Source: Acidimicrobiia bacterium UBA6912
GTDB taxonomy: Bacteria > Actinomycetota > Acidimicrobiia > Spongiisociales > UBA5794
DNA length: 7,318 nt
Assembly: GCA_002450985.1 (NCBI GenBank)
Contig: DKBA01000031.1
Span: 1 to 7,318, forward strand
Direction: 5' to 3'
This document shows, one piece after another, positions 6,144-7,318 of this stretch. A model generated the notes under the pieces. It was not told the DNA's origin. It made no database searches and saw only the letters and a program-made list of their open reading frames with translations. Position 1 is the stretch's first letter. Every line of letters begins with the position of its first letter. The position numbers and the translations under genes were made by a program.

Positions 6144-7318
6144 AGGTCCTCTTCGCGGCGTCCGAGCTCGCCCCGCTGGTGCGCGTCGGCGGCCTCGCCT
6201 ATGCCGCAGCCGGTCTCGTCCGGGAGCTGCATCGATCCGGAATCGACGTCACGGTGGTCCTGCCCGATTATGGGACGTACGACGTGGGGAGCGCGAGGTT
6301 CCTCCCCCTCGACATGCCGCCGTGGGTGGGCATCACCACCTACCGTCGCACCAAGGTGCTCGACGGCATCCCTCTCATCGCGGTCCGCACCCCGGCGATC
6401 GATCGGCCCCACCCCTACAACGACGCCAACGGGCACGGCTGGCACGACAACGACTTCCGGTTCATGGCGTTCTCGGCCGCCGTGGCGGAACTGGCCGCCC
6501 GGCTGGAGCCCGACGTCCTCCACCTCAACGACTGGCACACCGGCGCCGCACTCGGCTTCCTCGCCGAGCCACGGCCGTCGGTGCTCACGATCCACAACCT
6601 GGCCTACCAGGGCACCACCCACGGCGGATGGCTGAGCCTTCTCCGCCATCGCCCGGAGGCCTACGAATGGCACGGCGTCACCAACCCGCTGTCGGGTGCC
6701 ATCGCCCTCGCCGACTACGTCGTCGCGGTGAGCCCCAACTACGCCGAGGAGATACGCCACGCCGAGCACGGCGCCGGCCTCGACCAGGCGTTGCGGGCCA
6801 GGGGCGACCGGCTCGTCGGCATCCTCAACGGGATCGACCCCACCTGGGACCCGCGGCGCGACCGCCACCTTCCCGCTCCGTACTCCGCCGCGGATCTCGG
6901 GCCCAAGGCGCGGGCCCGCCGCGAGCTGCTCAACGAGATCGGGTGGACGGCGGAGCGCAGCCCGCTCATGGCCATGGTGACCCGCCTCACCTGGCAGAAG
7001 GGTGTCGACCTCGCGCTCGACGTCGTCGAGTACCTGGAGGGGGTGCCCGCACGCCTGGTCCTGCTCGGCTCGGGTGATCGCCACCTCGCCGATCGGGCGA
7101 GGTGGGTCGCCGCCGCCCATCCCGACCGGCTCCACTTCATCGAGGGCTTCGACGAGGCCCTCGCCCACCGGCTCTTCGGCGGGGCCGACCTGCTGCTGAT
7201 GCCGAGCCGCTTCGAGCCGTGTGGACTCGCCCAGATGCAGGCGATGACGTACGGCACCATCCCCGTCGTCACCGACGTCGGTGGGCTCCACGACACGGTG
7301 ATCGACGACGACGCCATC
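6140..7318 (+). CDS. glgA: Glycogen (starch) synthase GlgA, GT5 family (3' end outside window)
   Basis: The 393 codons present have no stop; family members are about 470-500 residues, so roughly 80-100 are missing past the right edge. GlgA transfers glucose from ADP-glucose to the non-reducing end of alpha-1,4-glucan. GT5 marks seen in order: MKVLFAASELAPL, HLNDWHTGAALGFL at 128-141, TIHNLAYQG at 150-158, NGID in the linker, TRLTWQKGVDL with Lys287, and PSRFEPCGLAQMQAMTYGT with Glu359 and Cys361. Lys287 and Glu359 correspond to the phosphate-binding Lys and catalytic Glu of bacterial synthases. The oddity is the N-terminal glycine loop: the usual K-T-G-G-L-A-D reads R15-V-G-G-L-A-Y21, replacing the Lys and Thr near the ADP-glucose phosphates and the Asp after them. 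The rest of the fold is intact, so activity is expected, possibly with altered donor affinity. The ATG at 6140 overlaps the glgX stop (ATGA), indicating a coupled glycogen operon. Confidence 0.95.
   Translation, partial: MKVLFAASELAPLVRVGGLAYAAAGLVRELHRSGIDVTVVLPDYGTYDVGSARFLPLDMPPWVGITTYRRTKVLDGIPLIAVRTPAIDRPHPYNDANGHGWHDNDFRFMAFSAAVAELAARLEPDVLHLNDWHTGAALGFLAEPRPSVLTIHNLAYQGTTHGGWLSLLRHRPEAYEWHGVTNPLSGAIALADYVVAVSPNYAEEIRHAEHGAGLDQALRARGDRLVGILNGIDPTWDPRRDRHLPAPYSAADLGPKARARRELLNEIGWTAERSPLMAMVTRLTWQKGVDLALDVVEYLEGVPARLVLLGSGDRHLADRARWVAAAHPDRLHFIEGFDEALAHRLFGGADLLLMPSRFEPCGLAQMQAMTYGTIPVVTDVGGLHDTVIDDDAI

Noticed and set aside
6125..7291. A 388-codon open frame on the minus strand opposite glgA
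   Set aside because: It is a GC-bias shadow of glgA; no motifs were seen in the translation.

Overview
This GC-rich window has the gene content and style of an actinobacterium (Actinomycetota). The evidence is strong GC bias at third codon positions, a DivIVA-domain coiled-coil protein, a YlbL-type PDZ/Lon-like membrane protease, a short actinobacterial-type sortase, BioY, a GlgX of about 700 residues, and several genes that start without a visible Shine-Dalgarno but with a TANNNT hexamer just upstream. A GT5-type GlgA and small cell-envelope genes would fit a deep-branching class such as Acidimicrobiia, but that placement is only a guess.

Layout: there are two divergent blocks around a 47-bp spacer (2887-2933). 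The left block is on the minus strand and reads a class E/F-like sortase (2317-2886), a PDZ/Lon-like serine protease (1090-2241) and a DivIVA-domain protein (1-1005). The last runs off the left edge, so its C-terminus is missing. All three belong to the cell envelope or cell-division sphere. The spacers between them are 75 and 84 bp, and each start codon has its own candidate -10 hexamer, so they may be separate leaderless transcripts rather than one tight operon.

The right block is on the plus strand and reads bioY (2934-3524), a PaaI-type hotdog thioesterase (3521-3940), glgX (4032-6143) and glgA (6140 to the right edge, partial). bioY/thioesterase and glgX/glgA overlap by exactly 4 nt (GTGA, ATGA). 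The 91-bp gap between the thioesterase and glgX is exactly filled by a 32-codon open frame (3937-4035) that also overlaps both neighbours by 4 nt through ATGA. This gives an unbroken chain of coupled frames from bioY to glgA. GlgX removes alpha-1,6 branches from glycogen and GlgA extends alpha-1,4 chains from ADP-glucose, so the right end is a glycogen-turnover unit. BioY (biotin uptake) and the thioesterase are metabolically unrelated, though both touch CoA/acyl metabolism.

I see no mobile element, CRISPR array, tRNA or rRNA, and no gene-free stretch longer than 100 bp. The window is mostly ordinary chromosomal housekeeping sequence. The points most worth a second look are the mini-ORF in the overlap chain, the repeated TANNNT-to-ATG spacing, and the replaced ADP-glucose signature at the GlgA N-terminus.
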